Source: Antedon mediterranea (lineage: Eukaryota; Echinodermata; Crinoidea; Comatulida; Antedonidae). Taken from it: DNA of 64,000 nt. The notes under the pieces are model-generated. The model had not been told where the DNA came from, searched no databases, and worked only from the letters and a program-made list of their open reading frames with translations. Shown here in pieces: positions 62,166-64,000 of this stretch (positions are counted from its first letter, which is position 1; every line of letters starts with the position of its first letter). The DNA lies in contig NC_092676.1 of NCBI RefSeq assembly GCF_964355755.1, positions 6,616,288 through 6,680,287 on the forward strand, written 5' to 3'. The position numbers were made by a program, and so were the translations under genes.

Positions 62166-62636
62166 TTTAATAAGAGTTTGAGCATACGACAATTTCTGAC
62201 TGACCTTTTTCTAGGTTAACAGTTTGGAAGGCTGATGCGTCGATGGCTACCTGGGTTCGTATTTCGTCCTACGCTATCTATCTTGCTTTGTTTGTTGTTT
62301 ATTGCTGTCTGCAATTTGCCCTGAAGAGTTTGTTTCCTTTTTGCAAGATTATTTCGTTGTTTCGCTTAACATATATGACAGCATTAGCTGCTAGTTTATT
62401 ATCTCTTTCTGTTTTATTGATTTTTCTCTCATTTGTTTTTCCCATTTATATCCAAATAGCATGTAGGCCGGTAGCGTCGGGTTGTCTGTTGTTTTCGGTG
62501 TCCTTTAGCTCCTATTTTAAGAGCTTTATTTCGGCCTTGGGAATATCGTCTATTGATCTATTAAAATGTTATATATTCGAATATGAAGGTCTGTATAATA
62601 ATATGACAATTGTATTTTCATTTTTTTTTCAATTTT

Positions 62637-62850
62637 TCCAATAAAAATACATTCACAAGATTCACTACATAGATCATTTCTCTCCTTTATATCTATTTTC
62701 AAAGAAACAAACATACCAACTCCTCTTCCTTTACGACTCTCCCTATCTAATACGAGGAAGTCATAGCTCGGTAAATATGATCTGAACGATGTTTCCGATA
62801 TAGGCCTACCTATATTATTGTAAAGGAGTGTTTGTTTGAGTTTAAGTGTA
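62637..62850 (-). pseudogene. Second copy of the LINE F endonuclease fragment
   Basis: About 200 bp closely match 61060-61250 (shared AACTCCTCTTCCTTTACGA, CTATCTAATACGAGGAAGTC, GTTTCCGATATAGGCCTACC). This is a truncated relative abutting the first. Confidence 0.72.
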
Positions 62851-63202
62851 GTTAGTTCAACAATTGTTTATGTGATTATTGATACTTCGAATATCACAGT
62901 GAAGGAAATAATAGCTATTATATAACACCTAAATAAATTCCTGTCATTTTATTGGACGATTGTTTAATAGTCCTTTTTTTCGTACACGAAACCAAAAAAA
63001 TGTTCGCGTTGTTTGGAAAATATTTTTGTTATATTATTGTTTTGAAAAACAGCGCTACCTATTTTGTACTTTGGTCGCAAATGTTATTGTTAGGACTGGT
63101 TTTGCGATGCCCAGAATATGCTATATTACTATATTAGGTAACGGACCTTATCATCATTCAGGTTGTGTTTTTTTATCTGACCACCACCGTCCACTAACGA
63201 AC
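62851..63202. promoter_or_regulatory. 5' flank of the second cathepsin-like gene
   Basis: No repeats recognised. A CCAAT-type box in reverse (ATTGG) lies at ~62951. I see no convincing TATA box. Transcription probably starts within this stretch (inference). Confidence 0.35.
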
Positions 63203-64000
63203 ATGAAACTCTTTCTGTGCGTGTTACTTGTTGCCGCCGCTGTGGCAATGCCAAATATGGAATGGGAGAAGTTTAAAAAACAATTTGGTAAGAACTTACT
63301 TTTTTATTGGACAATTTATAATACAACTACAGTTAGTTTTATATATTGAAGATAAATCAATTAAAGATATCAACAATGTTCTGACAAGATTACGTAAGCC
63401 TTGGAGTTATACTTTATTATTATTCCACTTTAATTATTACCACCAATCCCATTGTCTGATTAATTTCATGCTTTTCTATTATTCTTCAGACAAAGCATAC
63501 ACGCCAAAAGAAGAAGTCTACCGCAGATCTGTATTTGAAGACCACCAGAAGTTCATTAAAAAACACAACGCTGAATACGCCAAAGGACTTCACAATTTTA
63601 CCGTTGGAATCAACAAGTTTGCTGATCTGGTAAATAATGAGCGTTATAGAAAGTATTTTTGTCGTAACGTGTCGAAGTTGCAACATTTAGGTGTGTCGAA
63701 GGCGTGCATGTATGGAATGCAAATTGATGCAGGTTTCAAATATTCAGTTTTTGACATATTATTACCCGATTTCAATTTTCTACATGATATAAGAAGGTCC
63801 ATAATAATATGAAGTTTTTAACGCATAATTCCAATTTACAATAGTATTCTTTTTACCCCTTTTTTTTAGAGAAATTCTGAATTTGTTTCGATTTACAATG
63901 GCTATCGAAGAGTAAACAGAACGCGCGGATCAACCTATATAAAACCCAGCAATTCTACAAATCCTCCAGAAGTAGATTGGCGCACAAAGGGAGCGGTCAC
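63203..64000 (+). CDS. Cathepsin L-like cysteine protease, 5' part (three exons, cut by window end)
   Basis: Exon 1 63203-63287 (ATG; MKLFLCVLLVAAAVA signal peptide, then WEKFKKQF opening the I29 prodomain). Exon 2 63490-63629 (ERFNIN-like prodomain VYRRSVFEDHQKFIKKHNAE ... VGINKFADL). Exon 3 from 63870 (prodomain end, then mature start PPEVDWRTKGAVT). Exon borders AG/GT, 85+140 nt joining in frame. The start follows from the classic signal peptide. The active-site exon lies beyond the window, so activity cannot be judged. Closest relative here is the gene at 1-5684: exon 2 corresponds to bases 1-112, and VDWRTKGAVT is nearer the family norm than VDWTKRGYVT. The pair belongs to a tandem cathepsin L cluster (inference). 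Confidence 0.9.

Noticed and set aside
62243-62644. 133-codon hydrophobic plus-strand frame that looks like a membrane protein
   Set aside because: It lies opposite the probable coiled-coil start of LINE F ORF1; hydrophobicity follows from T-rich complement of Lys/Asn-rich coding DNA.

Overview
The window looks like nuclear DNA of a marine invertebrate deuterostome, most plausibly an echinoderm (inference). It is AT-rich, has introns with GT/AG borders, carries a cytosolic-type tRNA gene, and is dominated by CR1/jockey-type LINEs, a Ty3/gypsy LTR element, hAT-, PIF/Harbinger- and MULE-like DNA transposons and many palindromic MITEs. The palindrome TAGGCCTA is scattered throughout. A CR1-type LINE with a 2A-like motif and a foldback element with tandemly repeated arms both have known counterparts in sea urchins.

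Host genes. Two head-to-tail cathepsin L-like protease genes bracket the window. The left one (1-5684, first exon missing) can be assembled from seven exons with an open frame, but the exon for the active-site helix has Gly where the catalytic Cys belongs. The right one (from 63203) shows signal peptide, I29 prodomain and the start of the mature enzyme before the window ends. One good tRNA gene (55300-55372, anticodon ATC) is present. Several unrecognised small open frames (28-29 kb, 37-39 kb, 48-49 kb, 54 kb) are described without a function.

Layout. 1-5.7 kb: cathepsin-like gene, with three palindromic transposons in one large intron. 6.1-24.8 kb: left copy of a ~4.1-kb duplicated segment, split by a nest of insertions: two adjacent hAT-type foldbacks; in the second, a degraded CR1/L2-type LINE (A); within LINE A, a LINE (B) with a single intact 1199-codon ORF containing a 2A-like motif, and a 6-kb foldback with ~148-bp satellite arms that itself holds LINE C. 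The right copy (56.8-60.9 kb) still has the uninterrupted target site. 24.8-27.7 kb: a TTAA-flanked element, a LINE 3' tail, a 71-bp minisatellite and a Myb/SANT-like pseudogene. 27.7-37.4 kb: left copy of a second duplication, holding divergent small ORFs and split by a gypsy element. 37.5-40.3 kb: a four-unit repeat with splice-acceptor-like sites and an unrecognised 176-codon ORF. 40-47.7 kb: AT-rich DNA with MITEs and LINE remnants. 47.7-49.4 kb: right copy of the second duplication. 49.6-56.7 kb: palindromic array, MITEs, the tRNA and structured tandem repeats. 56.8-62.9 kb: right copy of the first duplication and a CR1-like LINE remnant with SGNH-esterase ORF1 and endonuclease pieces.

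How it fits together. The cathepsin-like genes are the only recognisable protein-coding host genes. The intervening ~57 kb is almost all repeats, duplicated in two overlapping events, so insertion order can be read from nested target duplications and empty-site paralogs.
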